A stretch of 47,569 bases of DNA from an uncultured Flavobacteriales bacterium (lineage in GTDB: Bacteria; Bacteroidota; Bacteroidia; Flavobacteriales_D; Parvicellaceae). This document shows positions 32,925 to 42,766 of this stretch, piece by piece (the stretch's first letter is position 1; the number at the start of each line of letters is the position of its first letter). The notes under the pieces are model-generated. The model did no database searches. It was not told the DNA's origin and saw only the letters and a list, made by a program, of their open reading frames with translations. The position numbers were made by a program, and so were the translations under genes. The DNA is taken from assembly GCA_913030835.1 (NCBI GenBank), contig CAJWDP010000022.1, positions 1 to 47,569 on the forward strand, read 5' to 3'.

Positions 32925-33878
32925 ATGACTCAGGCCAACGCAAAAATTGCAATAGTAATTCCCGCATTCAAAGTGGTTCAGGAGATAGATCAGGTGTTGA
33001 AGGATATACCTTCCGGTATCGATCATGTTATTGTGGTGGACGACAAATGTCCTTTAGGGTCTGGAAATATTGTCGAATCAAATTCCTATCCGAACATTGA
33101 GGATTTAGTGGTCATCAGACACAGTAAAAATAAAGGAGTAGGAGGTGCTGTAGTATCGGGATACAAAAAAGCAATAGAGCTGAAGTGTGACGTGGTAATT
33201 AAAATTGACGGTGACGGCCAGATGGATGTTGATCGCATTCCTGACCTGATCAGGCCCATTTTAATTAATAAAGCGGATTACACAAAAGGCAACCGATTTG
33301 TCGATTTCAAATCGCTCAGGTCCATGCCGGCGATTCGCCTCATTGGTAACAGTATACTCTCCTTTGTCCTTAAAGTGGTGTCAGGAAATTGGAACAATAT
33401 GGATCCTACCAATGGATATACCGCAATCAACGCGCTTGCTTTAAAACGGTTGAATCTGGATAAACTCGCGAAACGCTATTTTTTTGAATCGGATATGCTG
33501 ATCAATCTGAACATTCATAATTGTGTTGTGAAAGATGTGCCAATGCCGGCCATTTACGGCAACGAACAAAGCTCACTTTCGGTTCGTAAAATTCTTTTTC
33601 AGTTCCCTTTTTATTTGTTGAAAGGCTTCTTTCGTAGGTTGCTATTGAAGTACTTTGTATATGATTTTAACATGGCTTCCGTTTACATGCTCATTGGAAT
33701 TCCAATGGTGCTTTGGGGAATTGTGTTTGGCGCTGTAGAGTGGTGGAAGCATGCGCAATTGGATGAGGTAACACCAACGGGTACGGTAATGCTCTCTGTA
33801 CTTCCACTAATTCTAGGTACTCAATTATTACTTCAGGCCATCACAATCGATATAAATTCTGTTCCAAAGAAAGATTAG
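32925..33878 (+). CDS. GT2 glycosyltransferase, polyprenyl-phosphate sugar transferase-like
   Basis: A 317-residue GT-A-fold (GT2) enzyme resembling dolichol/polyprenyl-phosphate mannosyl- or glucosyltransferases. Motifs: IAIVIPAFKVVQEID, IVVDDKCPLGS, RHSKNKGVGGAVVSGY, and the metal-binding KIDGDGQMD (about residues 90-98); C-terminal hydrophobic segments (about 240-300) anchor it to the membrane. It would load a sugar from a nucleotide donor onto a polyprenyl phosphate. First gene after the probable promoter of the surface-glycan locus. 164 bases separate it from the flippase gene. Confidence 0.85.
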   Translation: MTQANAKIAIVIPAFKVVQEIDQVLKDIPSGIDHVIVVDDKCPLGSGNIVESNSYPNIEDLVVIRHSKNKGVGGAVVSGYKKAIELKCDVVIKIDGDGQMDVDRIPDLIRPILINKADYTKGNRFVDFKSLRSMPAIRLIGNSILSFVLKVVSGNWNNMDPTNGYTAINALALKRLNLDKLAKRYFFESDMLINLNIHNCVVKDVPMPAIYGNEQSSLSVRKILFQFPFYLLKGFFRRLLLKYFVYDFNMASVYMLIGIPMVLWGIVFGAVEWWKHAQLDEVTPTGTVMLSVLPLILGTQLLLQAITIDINSVPKKD

Positions 33879-34042
33879 TCGTTCCTACTTTGTTATGAAC
33901 CTTTGGGTGTTTGTCACTATTGACTTCCTGCCAATCAACAAAGGCGAACATGTTGTATTATTGTTTTACATGATTGAAGCGGCGGACCAGGTGTAAATTT
34001 TTCAATCCTATGGTCAACTGCGTCGCACAGTTTTTTGCATAA

Positions 34043-35377
34043 ATGAAATCGCTCTCTGAATATTCAAAGAATGTGTTAACACTGCTGTCGGGGACTGTAA
34101 TTGCGCAAGCTCTTCCAATTCTGTTTGCTCCCGTATTAACGAGAATATTCTCTCCGGAAGAATTTGCGGTATATGGAGTTTACATTGCAGTAGTCATGTT
34201 CTGCACAGTGCTTTCATCAGGCCGCTACGAGCTGGCAATAATTCTTCCGGAAGACGATGAAAAAGCGATCAATTTATTGAGCCTTTCCTATCGACTATTG
34301 GCAGTGGTCAGTGCAGCTGTGTTGTTTGTGGTTTTTATTTTTCACGATCGCTTAATTGCCTTGTTGGGGCATGATGAACTCTCCGGATGGATCTATTTAT
34401 TGCCGATCGGAATATTCTTTCTGGGTAGCTTTAATATTTTGAATTATTGGAACAATCGAAAAAAGCGGTTCAAGAACCTAAGCTTAGCAAGGGTAGGACA
34501 GGCATCAACGATTCTTGCCGGGAATGCAGCTGCAGGATTTGCGAAACATGGATTCCCGGATAAAGGAGTGCTTCAAATTTTATCCGACGTTCAAACCAAT
34601 CCCGGTGTAAATACCGGTGTGTCTAAGCTGGGCGCAATTGGATTAGTAGGAGGACATGTATGCGGAGTTTTTATTTCCAATTGTGTTCTATTGTACAAAT
34701 TACTGAGCAGAGATCGATCGTTATTCAAAAAATCAAATCGTGTGCAAAGAAAAAGTGTTGCGAAAGAGTACAGGGCATTTCCCAGAGTAAATATGGCTCA
34801 TGCGTTATCAGACAAAGTTCAGGGGATGTCCATTCCATTCATTATGCTCTATTTTTTTACGGATAAAATTTTTGGATTCTATTCGTATACGATTCGAATT
34901 GTTCGCGCGCCACTGGGTATGGTTAGTAGCTCCATTGGACAGGTGTTTTATCAAAAAGGTGCCGAGCAATACAATCAGCAAGGAGATATTTCTGTGCTGG
35001 TAAAAGCCACGATGAAGAAGACTGCAATGATCGGAATTCCGTGTCTGTTGATTTTGGTTTTCTTTGGCCCCGATCTTTTTGCATTTGTTTTCAGTGATGA
35101 CTGGAGGGTTTCCGGTGAATTCGCTCGCATCCTAGCGCCTTGGCTGATCCTAAACTTTATCGTTTCTCCGGTCTCGCAGGTGCCTTTGATCGTGAACAAG
35201 CAACGTGAGGCATTTCTACTTAGCTTAATCGGTAATGGGCTTATCGTATTGTCTATTGTAGTAGGGGGAATGATGAAGGACGTTAAGATTGGATTGATGA
35301 TATTGTCAACAACTCAGGTAATCTATTACATTTGGTTAATCATTTGGACCGTGAAAATTTCGAAAAAAAGAACATGA
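34043..35377 (+). CDS. Wzx-like lipid-linked oligosaccharide flippase
   Basis: A 444-residue integral membrane protein of the MATE/MVF-like polysaccharide export family, with about twelve hydrophobic helices. The N-terminus (SEYSKNVLTLLSGTVIAQAL, FAPVLTRIFSPEEFAVYGVY) and the VNMAHALSDKVQGMSIPFIM segment are typical. An unusual hydrophilic stretch of about 30 residues (165-195, KHGFPDKGVLQILSDVQTN) interrupts a region that is normally membrane in relatives. It would flip an undecaprenyl-linked repeat unit across the inner membrane for the polymerases encoded downstream. Its last four bases overlap the acyltransferase gene (ATGA). Confidence 0.85.
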   Translation: MKSLSEYSKNVLTLLSGTVIAQALPILFAPVLTRIFSPEEFAVYGVYIAVVMFCTVLSSGRYELAIILPEDDEKAINLLSLSYRLLAVVSAAVLFVVFIFHDRLIALLGHDELSGWIYLLPIGIFFLGSFNILNYWNNRKKRFKNLSLARVGQASTILAGNAAAGFAKHGFPDKGVLQILSDVQTNPGVNTGVSKLGAIGLVGGHVCGVFISNCVLLYKLLSRDRSLFKKSNRVQRKSVAKEYRAFPRVNMAHALSDKVQGMSIPFIMLYFFTDKIFGFYSYTIRIVRAPLGMVSSSIGQVFYQKGAEQYNQQGDISVLVKATMKKTAMIGIPCLLILVFFGPDLFAFVFSDDWRVSGEFARILAPWLILNFIVSPVSQVPLIVNKQREAFLLSLIGNGLIVLSIVVGGMMKDVKIGLMILSTTQVIYYIWLIIWTVKISKKRT

Positions 35378-35940
35378 GTATAAAGGGAAAGCTGGCTAGT
35401 TGGTTTTATCGGATGCTTCGACCCGCCATGATCTACGGATACAAAGATAACAGGGGCAATCGGCTGAAAAAGGTAAGGATCGGAAGCAGTACATTTATTT
35501 ATGGAAAACAGAATCTAGACCTGGAAGATGACGTTTACATCGGTCACCACAATTTCATTGAAGCCTCTAATGGGATTTCCATTGCGACCGGTTGCCAGAT
35601 CACCAATAACGTAACGATTACTACACACTCGAGCCATACTTCTGTGCGCTTATACAGAGAAAACTATTTTGGCAATTCGGATATGGTGGGTTATTTAACC
35701 GGCTCGGTTTCAATAGGTGAATACTCCTTTGTTGGACCATATTCTACAATAATGCCGGGAACCAAATTGGGTAAAGGAACATTGATCAAAGCATACAGCT
35801 ATGTGAAAGGAGAATTTCCCGACTTTGCCATTCTCTCTGGGAATCCGGCAAAAGTAGTCGGTGATGTTAGAGATTTGGATCAGGTCTTTTTAGATCAGCA
35901 TCCGGAACTAAAAGAATCGTATGAAAAATGGACACGGTAA
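35374..35940 (+). CDS. Hexapeptide-repeat (LbH) O-acyltransferase
   Basis: A 188-residue left-handed beta-helix enzyme. Hexapeptide-like turns run from about residue 35 to 150 (IGSSTFIYGKQNLDLEDDVY, VSIGEYSFVGPYSTIMPGT, KLGKGTLIKAYSYVKGEF), ending FAILSGNPAKVVG, the closing motif of the sugar O-acetyltransferase family (colanic-acid/NodL relatives). The likely catalytic histidine is in ITTHSSH. It probably acetylates a sugar of the polymer. The ATG at 35374 overlaps the flippase stop; an upstream in-frame start inside that gene adds no conserved residues. Confidence 0.85.
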   Translation: MSIKGKLASWFYRMLRPAMIYGYKDNRGNRLKKVRIGSSTFIYGKQNLDLEDDVYIGHHNFIEASNGISIATGCQITNNVTITTHSSHTSVRLYRENYFGNSDMVGYLTGSVSIGEYSFVGPYSTIMPGTKLGKGTLIKAYSYVKGEFPDFAILSGNPAKVVGDVRDLDQVFLDQHPELKESYEKWTR

Positions 35941-35999
35941 AGGCCGATTGATCTTTTCGGTATTAGCTGGGATCGGTTCTACAATAGTTTGCAATCGTA

Positions 36000-37214
36000 T
36001 TGGGTAGACAGGGCATCGAAAATAGCATCAAGTGGTTACTCTTGGCAACGTTTGCTTTTGCCTTGCTTTTCCCACCCATATCAATTGGTGAAGGACTGCC
36101 TAAAGTTGAGTTGGGAGACGTGTCTTTTATATTGTTGATGGGGCTTGCAGCCCTTTTTTACAGGGAAGAGCTGGTTGGATTTTATCAACGGAATAAGTTT
36201 ATTTCGATTGTGCTGGTAGCAATGATCGTTGTAGCAATGATCTCAATTTTTCTGAATGGCACCTATGGCTTTTTAAGTAATTTATTTGAGCCGCTCAAGA
36301 TGGTCCGACTGGGCTGTTTTATCTTTTTGTTTTACTCGTTTTTCCGATTGGAAGAATTCATGCGCTCGATCAAATTGATCTTTCTGGCGTTGTGTGGTTT
36401 GAATGCATTGCATTATTTCGATGTGCTGAGCTTCAATACGTATGTTGAAGTTTTCTACGCTCCCCAGCATCACTTGGACTTTTTTGGATTGAATTCGATC
36501 GGCCAACCTGCGGCTAAAAGAATGCTGGGAACTTTGGGTAACCCGAACAACAATTCGGTGCTGTTCCTGTTCATGTTGCTGTTCTTCTTGCCTAAACGAA
36601 ATAAGCCCATTGTATGGGATTTTGTTTTTTCAACGTTAGCCGTTTCGGGTATTGTCATGTGTCAATCCAGAACTGGACTGTTGGCCTTTATTGTATTGTT
36701 TTTGTTTTATGCAATTTTCATTCGACCTCGATGGAAAATAATTTTGCTCTTGTCATGTATGTCCTGCGCCGTGTACGCATTGAATTATTTCGCTGGAAAT
36801 GCATATATGAGTACGGTTGGAGATATGGAAGTTTTGGCTCGAGTTAAAGAGGGTCGGATGTATCAATGGAGAAGGATCATTCAATCGGTTGAGGGAAAGT
36901 GGCTATTTGGTCGCGGAGTGGATAAAGAGTACATGCGAGCAAATGAAATTTATGGTGAAAGCGAGTATTTTCTCGGTTTATTCAGGTATGGTCTGATGGG
37001 CTTGTTTGCTCAGCTGATACTTTACGCATATCTGTTTTTTTCCTATCTCAAGAAATCCATTTCCAAGGTGGAAATTCTACTTCCCGGGGCAGTAATTATA
37101 TTTGTTGTAACGGGGATTACCAATACACCTTTGCAATCACCCAAACTGTCGATTCTTTTTGCACTTGCTGTTGGAGTCGGTTTAAGATCTTTATATGAGC
37201 CAAAGGAAATATAA
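36000..37214 (+). CDS. O-antigen polymerase/ligase-like membrane protein (Wzy-like)
   Basis: A 404-residue membrane protein with about ten hydrophobic segments and a large periplasmic loop (about residues 265-310), the topology of Wzy/WaaL proteins. The conserved RTG motif lies in CQSRTGLLAFIVLF, and the loop element GRMYQWRRIIQSVEGKWLFG is typical of PF04932-type ligases. It may polymerise the lipid-linked repeat units or attach the glycan. Start is TTG at 36000: a TAG lies in frame four codons upstream and the first in-frame ATG comes after two membrane segments. It overlaps the next gene by 20 bases. Confidence 0.8.
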   Translation: MGRQGIENSIKWLLLATFAFALLFPPISIGEGLPKVELGDVSFILLMGLAALFYREELVGFYQRNKFISIVLVAMIVVAMISIFLNGTYGFLSNLFEPLKMVRLGCFIFLFYSFFRLEEFMRSIKLIFLALCGLNALHYFDVLSFNTYVEVFYAPQHHLDFFGLNSIGQPAAKRMLGTLGNPNNNSVLFLFMLLFFLPKRNKPIVWDFVFSTLAVSGIVMCQSRTGLLAFIVLFLFYAIFIRPRWKIILLLSCMSCAVYALNYFAGNAYMSTVGDMEVLARVKEGRMYQWRRIIQSVEGKWLFGRGVDKEYMRANEIYGESEYFLGLFRYGLMGLFAQLILYAYLFFSYLKKSISKVEILLPGAVIIFVVTGITNTPLQSPKLSILFALAVGVGLRSLYEPKEI

Positions 37215-38247
37215 GATACTGGTTATTGGTCCTGGCGGCAGGCATATAGAGAATTTCATTGAGAGAATTAGGCAGGATGCACAAGAGATCGTTCTGATTA
37301 CAGATCGGGAATTCGAATCGAATGCGGTTAAAGAAAAACACCGGGTTTCATTCTCTCTTAGGCGGCTAATGAATCATGTTCAGACCCCTAAAAAAATAGC
37401 TGAAATCATCAAGTGTACCAATCCGGATATCATTCACGTGCATCAGCTAAATTCAGTAGCCTATTACAGTGTTCGGGCCAATCGAAAACACAAGCTACCA
37501 TTGGTAGTAACGGCATGGGGAAGTGATGTTTTAATCAATCCTGAGAAAAGCAGAATCTTAAAAAGTTTGGTGAAGTATGTACTGAATCGAGCCACAGCAT
37601 TTACTGCAGATGCTCATTTTGTAGGAGATACGATGCAGAAACTGGTTCCTGAGAAAAAGCTGGATGTAACGATATGTAATTTTGGAGTGAGGGAAACCAA
37701 CTTAACGATCGAAAAGAAGCAAGTGGTCTACTCCAATCGTTTGCACAATAAGCTGTACAGAATAGAGGAGGTGTTGATCGCATTTTCCAAATTTTACCAG
37801 AAGAACAAAGATTGGAAGCTGATCGTGGCGGCAACCGGCACGGAAACAGAAATGCTTCAAAAAAAGTCAATTGAGCTGGGTATAAATGAGGTTGTAGAAT
37901 TTCCGGGCTTTGTGTCTGCCGAGGAGAATAATAAGAACTATGCCAAGGCCAAAATCTATGTTTCCATACCGGAATCCGATGCTACAGCCATATCACTATT
38001 GGAGGCAATGTATTACGAATGCATTCCAGTTGTAAGTAATTTGCCGGCGAATCATGAGTGGGTGCAGGATGGTGTGAATGGTGTAATCGTCGAGCACATA
38101 AAGGATGAATTCATAAGTAAAGCGTTGCCATTGCTGGACGGGGATGCAGGTAGTAAGAACCGAAAGATCATTCTCGATAAGGGAACAGAAAATGCAAGCC
38201 GCTCTATCTTTGTAGGTTTACACGAGCGATTAATATCGATGAAATGA
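37195..38247 (+). CDS. GT4-family glycosyltransferase
   Basis: A 350-residue GT-B-fold transferase. The N-terminal domain has the IHVHQLNSVAYYS and TAWGSDVLINPEK segments; the C-terminal domain carries the nucleotide-sugar site (FPGFVSAEEN, then SIPESDATAISLLEAMYYEC with the E-x7-E motif). It would add one sugar to the lipid-linked repeat unit at the cytoplasmic face. It starts 20 bases inside the Wzy-like gene and its stop overlaps the next ATG by four bases. Donor and linkage cannot be read from the sequence. Confidence 0.88.
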   Translation: MSQRKYKILVIGPGGRHIENFIERIRQDAQEIVLITDREFESNAVKEKHRVSFSLRRLMNHVQTPKKIAEIIKCTNPDIIHVHQLNSVAYYSVRANRKHKLPLVVTAWGSDVLINPEKSRILKSLVKYVLNRATAFTADAHFVGDTMQKLVPEKKLDVTICNFGVRETNLTIEKKQVVYSNRLHNKLYRIEEVLIAFSKFYQKNKDWKLIVAATGTETEMLQKKSIELGINEVVEFPGFVSAEENNKNYAKAKIYVSIPESDATAISLLEAMYYECIPVVSNLPANHEWVQDGVNGVIVEHIKDEFISKALPLLDGDAGSKNRKIILDKGTENASRSIFVGLHERLISMK

Positions 38248-39347
38248 AAATTTGCCAGATCACATCGTTACACAAGCAGGATGACTCAAGGATTTTCTGG
38301 AAACAGTGCGTCTCTTTGGCAAAGGCCGGGCATGACGTGACGCTGCTGGTAATGGACGGAGAGAGCGGAGTGATGCATGGGGTAAATGTGCTGGGCATAA
38401 AGGGAGGATTTAATCAGCGGGTTCAGCGAATACGTAAAGCACCGGGTATTCTGCTTCATTCTGCTTTACAAGTGAATGCCGACGTCTATCATCTTCACGA
38501 TCCTGAATTACTAACAATTGCTCGCAAATTAAAAAGAAAGTCGGGCAGAGCAGTCGTTTTTGATTCTCATGAGGATGTGCCAAAACAGATCATGGATAAG
38601 CATTGGATTCCCAAATTATTTCGACCGATTATCTCTTTCTTGGTAAAGAAATATGAAAAATTCGTTACTTCCAGAATTGATGGGGTGATCAGCGTTACAC
38701 CCATTATCTGTGATCGTTTTAGAACGTACAATCCACATGTTGAAATGGTAGCAAATTATCCGGATTTGAATGAGTTCAAAAGGGTTGATGCTGAGGCAAC
38801 AAAAAAGCAAAACCAGATCTGCTACATTGGAGGGCTGTTTCCAACAAGAGGCATTCGTGAGCTGGTTCTGGCATTGGAGCACTGTGATGCCAAATTGGTT
38901 GTTGCGGGTAAATTTTCGAGTGATGATTTTGAGCAACAGATAAGTTCACTTCCCAAGTGGAATGAAGTAGATTATCTGGGACATGTAGATCGGGATCAAA
39001 TTACAAAACTACTCAGCGAATCGAATGTTGGTATCGTTACGTTGCACCCAACAAGAAGCTATATGGAGGCATTTCCCATCAAACTATTTGAGTATATGTC
39101 AGCAGGAATTCCCGTTGTCGCAAGTGATTTTCCGTTGTGGAGGACGTTGGTGATTGATAATGGGTGTGGAATAGTGGTTGATCCGATGGATGTTGAAGCA
39201 ATCGCAGCCGGCATCCAAAAATTATTGGATCATCCGAAGGATGCTGTAGGAATGGGCAAACTCGGCAAACAGGCAGTGGAAGAAAAATATTCCTGGGAAT
39301 CTCAGGCAGAGAATCTGATAAATTTTTACAAACGAATTGTCGGATGA
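38244..39347 (+). CDS. GT4-family glycosyltransferase (capsule type)
   Basis: A 367-residue GT-B-fold enzyme. Motifs include YHLHDPELLTIARKLK and VVFDSHEDVPKQ in the N-terminal half, and the C-terminal donor site CYIGGLFPTRGI, GHVDRDQITKLL and AFPIKLFEYMSAGIPVVASD. The last contains the glutamate of the E-x7-E-like motif. Related enzymes act in capsular or exopolysaccharide assembly. The 4-base ATGA overlap couples it to the GT4 upstream. 49 bases separate it from the next gene. Confidence 0.88.
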   Translation: MKICQITSLHKQDDSRIFWKQCVSLAKAGHDVTLLVMDGESGVMHGVNVLGIKGGFNQRVQRIRKAPGILLHSALQVNADVYHLHDPELLTIARKLKRKSGRAVVFDSHEDVPKQIMDKHWIPKLFRPIISFLVKKYEKFVTSRIDGVISVTPIICDRFRTYNPHVEMVANYPDLNEFKRVDAEATKKQNQICYIGGLFPTRGIRELVLALEHCDAKLVVAGKFSSDDFEQQISSLPKWNEVDYLGHVDRDQITKLLSESNVGIVTLHPTRSYMEAFPIKLFEYMSAGIPVVASDFPLWRTLVIDNGCGIVVDPMDVEAIAAGIQKLLDHPKDAVGMGKLGKQAVEEKYSWESQAENLINFYKRIVG

Positions 39348-39396
39348 TGTGGATAGGACATTTTAATTTGGAGTGGATCAGAAAAAATGAGATCAA

Positions 39397-40386
39397 ATGA
39401 AAGTGAGCATCGTTGTTCCTTGTAGAGACGAAGAAAAACACATTGTGGGATGTGTTGACAGTTTGTTCGCATTGAATTTTGATGAGAAGCTCGAGGTAAT
39501 TGTCGTCGACGGAAACAGCACGGATCGCACCCCGGAATTGCTCGGTGAACTGCAGGGTCGGTATCCTGATTTAAAGGTGGTAATTAACCCCAACGGGATT
39601 ACTCCGGTTTCTATGAACAAGGGAATTGAAGCTGCTGACGGTGATTATATTATGATTGCTTCAGCTCATTCTGATTTCGATCGGAACTATCTGGCTGTAC
39701 TGTATCAGGAGATGATCCGACTCGATGCTTCCGTGGTCGGCGGTGTGATGAATACGAAGGTGCGAAATCTGAACAAGAAAACTGCAGCTATTCTAAAGGT
39801 GCTGTCGCATCCCATGGGAGTGGGAGGGGCCAAGTTTCGAACCGGTGTAGCTGAGCTGACGAAAGTAGATACCGTTCCTTTTGGCCTCTATAAAAAGAGC
39901 GTGCTACTCAATTTGAATGGGTACGATGAACGATTGGTTCGGAATCAGGACATTGAGCTCTCAAAACGAATTCTTAAGCAAGGGATGAGCATCTATTTGG
40001 TGCCCTCAGTTTCATGCAACTATTATGCGCGAGAATCTTATCTGGAAATAGCCCGTAACAACTATCGGAACGGGTATTGGAATTTGTTGACTGTGTACAT
40101 TACGAGAAACATTGAATCATTAAGCATGCGCCATTTTGTTCCGTTGGGATTGGTCCTGGCACTGCTTTGTTCTTTTGTGCTCGGGATTTTTTGGTTTCCT
40201 AGTATTTTTGCGTTTATAGCCATTTTGCTGATCTACAGTGTTGGTGTTTTGTATGTCAGTGCGTCGATCAATGACAGGACAACATCCATCCTTCACCTGA
40301 TCTGGGGTTTTTTTACCTTGCACTTTTCCTATGGATTTGGTTCACTGGTAGGCATTTTCAGGATGGATAAAATTGGAAAGGCGTGA
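39397..40386 (+). CDS. GT2 glycosyltransferase, ExoA-like
   Basis: A 329-residue GT-A (GT2) enzyme with N-terminal catalytic domain (VSIVVPCRDEEKHI, VIVVDGNSTDRTPELL, DGDYIMIASAHSDFD, the latter in the metal-binding position) and three C-terminal membrane helices (about 245-315). The layout matches succinoglycan ExoA-like transferases that add a sugar to a membrane-linked acceptor. It overlaps the next gene by four bases (GTGA), where GTG serves as that gene's start. Confidence 0.85.
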   Translation: MKVSIVVPCRDEEKHIVGCVDSLFALNFDEKLEVIVVDGNSTDRTPELLGELQGRYPDLKVVINPNGITPVSMNKGIEAADGDYIMIASAHSDFDRNYLAVLYQEMIRLDASVVGGVMNTKVRNLNKKTAAILKVLSHPMGVGGAKFRTGVAELTKVDTVPFGLYKKSVLLNLNGYDERLVRNQDIELSKRILKQGMSIYLVPSVSCNYYARESYLEIARNNYRNGYWNLLTVYITRNIESLSMRHFVPLGLVLALLCSFVLGIFWFPSIFAFIAILLIYSVGVLYVSASINDRTTSILHLIWGFFTLHFSYGFGSLVGIFRMDKIGKA

Positions 40387-41525
40387 ATGCGGAGCAGAAA
40401 TACCTGGATGAAATTGCACTCCGGCTCGGAGCAGAAAGTGAGGGGTTGTTCCTAACCTGGAAAGGTCGTGTTGCACTTTACGCAATTCTGGAAGCAATGG
40501 AAATAGGTGAAGGGGATGAGGTAATTCTTCCGGCTTTCACTTGTGTGGTGGTTCCCAATGCTATTTTGTACCGAGGAGCGATTCCCATTTATGTAGATAT
40601 CGAAAAAGAAACACTCAATGCTTCATATGAGTCTATTGTGGCTTCCGTTTCAGAAAACACCAAGGCAATCATTTGTCAGAATACGTTTGGACTATCCAGC
40701 GATCTTGATCGAATTGCAGATTTTGCTCGGAAGAAAGGCATTTACACCATAGAGGATTGCACGCATGGTTTTGGCGGTACTTTCCATGGCGAGCCAAATG
40801 GATCGTTTTGCGATGCTGCTTTTTATTCGACACAATGGAACAAGCCATTCTCTACGGGAATAGGAGGCATAGGGTGGGTTAGGAACGATGATGTGCAAAA
40901 GCGTCTCAATGTAAGCTCCTATGCAGATCCTAGCTGGAAGTCAAGAACGAGCTTGAGCTTGCTGTTGTTTGTCCGGAAAAATATGTTGCGTGGATGGAAT
41001 TACTGGCCGGCTGTAAAGCTATACCGTTGGTTAAGTAAAAACAACCTGGTGCTGGGTTCGTCAAGTGGGTCAGAAATTTCCGATGTTCAAAAACCAAATG
41101 GGTATGAGCTTAGGTCTAGTCAGGTTCAATATAAGGCTGGTGTAAAGGCTCTTGAAGGTCTTGAAGCTGTTCTGAAGAGACGCAAACAGAATGCAATGCT
41201 ATTGACAAGGGCATTAGCCGATCTGGGCAAATACCATGTTTCGGAAGAATTACATGCCGATCATGCATTTTTAAAATACCCGATTCTGGTTAAGGACAAA
41301 AGTAAAATCGAAAGTCTGGCAGTTCAAAACCGATTAGAGCTGGGTGATTGGTTCAATTCTCAGCTGCACCCTGTCCAAAGTGATCTGATTCGCTGGGGGC
41401 TCAATGTGGAAATGTATCCGATTTCGAAGCACATTGCAACACATATTTTGAACATACCGTGCGATACGGTGAATGTTGATCGGTACGTTCGATTTTTAGA
41501 ACAATTCAATGAGGAGCTGATTTGA
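40383..41525 (+). CDS. DegT/DnrJ/EryC1-family aminotransferase
   Basis: A 380-residue PLP-dependent enzyme. The PLP-binding lysine is K154 in STQWNKPFSTGIGG, and the motif EDCTHGFGG (124-132) is the aspartate site; PAFTCVVVPNAI is typical of the DegT fold. It would place an amino group on a keto sugar nucleotide. It is a diverged member with WNK in place of the more usual SxxK context, and could act on a non-standard substrate. GTG start (40383) overlapping the upstream stop; stop overlaps the next ATG by one base. Confidence 0.85.
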   Translation: MNAEQKYLDEIALRLGAESEGLFLTWKGRVALYAILEAMEIGEGDEVILPAFTCVVVPNAILYRGAIPIYVDIEKETLNASYESIVASVSENTKAIICQNTFGLSSDLDRIADFARKKGIYTIEDCTHGFGGTFHGEPNGSFCDAAFYSTQWNKPFSTGIGGIGWVRNDDVQKRLNVSSYADPSWKSRTSLSLLLFVRKNMLRGWNYWPAVKLYRWLSKNNLVLGSSSGSEISDVQKPNGYELRSSQVQYKAGVKALEGLEAVLKRRKQNAMLLTRALADLGKYHVSEELHADHAFLKYPILVKDKSKIESLAVQNRLELGDWFNSQLHPVQSDLIRWGLNVEMYPISKHIATHILNIPCDTVNVDRYVRFLEQFNEELI

Positions 41526-42754
41526 TGAATAGGTTAAGTCAAATAGCAGAATGGTTGATTTATGGACTTTTCTTTGTGTTCTGTTTATTTCCATTGGCAA
41601 CTTCACCACTTTTGGGGGGAGTGCTGTTGTGTGGTCTGATTAGAACGAAACCGATGGATTACAGGAAATCATGGGCCAGCCATTCCAGTGTGGTTCTCTT
41701 ATTTCTTTCATTTTTTCTTATTCATCTGTTAAGCCTGTTGTACACGGAAGATTTGTCGGCGGGCTGGAAAGCGATAGAGATCAAGCTTTCTTTTGTATTG
41801 GTGCCCTTGTTGTTTCTTCAGTCGTTGCAATTTCGGTTCGATCAGCTGAGAATTGCATTTATTTCCGGACTCGTTCTGTCGAGTATCATTTGCATTGTGC
41901 ATGCTTTTTCTATTTCAGGTGAGATAGGCATCGGCAATGCTTTTGCTGTATCTCGCTTCTCGTTTTTGGTTCACCCCAGCTATTTTGGAGCCATGCTCGT
42001 GATCGGGCTTTGCACGCTCTATTGCTATCCGATTAAGCTAACTGGAAGTTGGTCGAAGGCGGTAGGGCCTCTCATCGGAATACTCTTTCTGTTTTCGCTT
42101 TATTCCACTACGTCAAAGCAGGCGTTTATTTCTTTGCTGTTGGTGGCCTTTGTAGTGTTGATCCGTGAATTCGTTCGTGTCAAGAGCAGATACTTGAAGT
42201 GGTCGTTGATTGTCATCCCTGGTGCGGTATTGTGTCTTGTATTTGGCACGGAGAATTCGATTTCCAATCGATTCAAAGAAATGTACGATGTAATTCAAAA
42301 CAGAAAAGCTGTAGATAGGGCTTCTGCGGAGAGCAATAGCACCAGAGTTTTGGTCTGGGATTCTGCGATAGAGCTGATTTGTGAGAATCCAATAGCAGGA
42401 GTAGGAGCAGGGGACGGAGTAAATGCCTTGATTCAGCGCAACAATGAAAAAGGATTTACAGGCGTGGTGGAAAAGAAATACAATGCGCACAGCCAATTCC
42501 TTACCACTGCGATATCGGTTGGATCAATCGGTTTGTTTTTGCTATTGCTGATCTTGCTATGGACGCTCTTTAAAGCCATTAAGACTCGAAATCTATGGGC
42601 GATTTTGCTAGTGGTGGTCATGGTATCCTCACTCTCTACAGAGTCGTTTCTTGAAAAGCAGGCAGGCGTAGTTCCTTTTGTTCTTTTCGTTTCTCTTGTG
42701 CTTTTTAATAAGCTGCCGATACTGCAGCAAGCTGATGAGAATAAGCAGGTCTGA
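41525..42754 (+). CDS. O-antigen ligase-family membrane protein (second Wzy/WaaL-like)
   Basis: A 409-residue polytopic membrane protein with about eleven hydrophobic segments and a periplasmic loop (about 250-330) containing SAESNSTRVLVWDSAIELI and GVGAGDGVNALIQRNN, the hallmark region of PF04932 ligases, plus HSQFLTTAISVGSIGL. The locus thus encodes two Wzy/ligase-like proteins; one may polymerise and the other may ligate, or they may serve two linkages. ATG (41525) overlaps the aminotransferase stop (TGATG). Convergent with the deacetylase gene, 12 bases apart. Confidence 0.82.
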   Translation: MNRLSQIAEWLIYGLFFVFCLFPLATSPLLGGVLLCGLIRTKPMDYRKSWASHSSVVLLFLSFFLIHLLSLLYTEDLSAGWKAIEIKLSFVLVPLLFLQSLQFRFDQLRIAFISGLVLSSIICIVHAFSISGEIGIGNAFAVSRFSFLVHPSYFGAMLVIGLCTLYCYPIKLTGSWSKAVGPLIGILFLFSLYSTTSKQAFISLLLVAFVVLIREFVRVKSRYLKWSLIVIPGAVLCLVFGTENSISNRFKEMYDVIQNRKAVDRASAESNSTRVLVWDSAIELICENPIAGVGAGDGVNALIQRNNEKGFTGVVEKKYNAHSQFLTTAISVGSIGLFLLLLILLWTLFKAIKTRNLWAILLVVVMVSSLSTESFLEKQAGVVPFVLFVSLVLFNKLPILQQADENKQV

Positions 42755-42766
42755 TTTTAGCTTTGT

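Noticed and set aside
33994-34001. TAAATTTT with TTG 17 bases upstream, before the flippase gene
   Set aside because: Only a 7/8 match and one of many in AT-rich DNA; too weak to annotate as a promoter.
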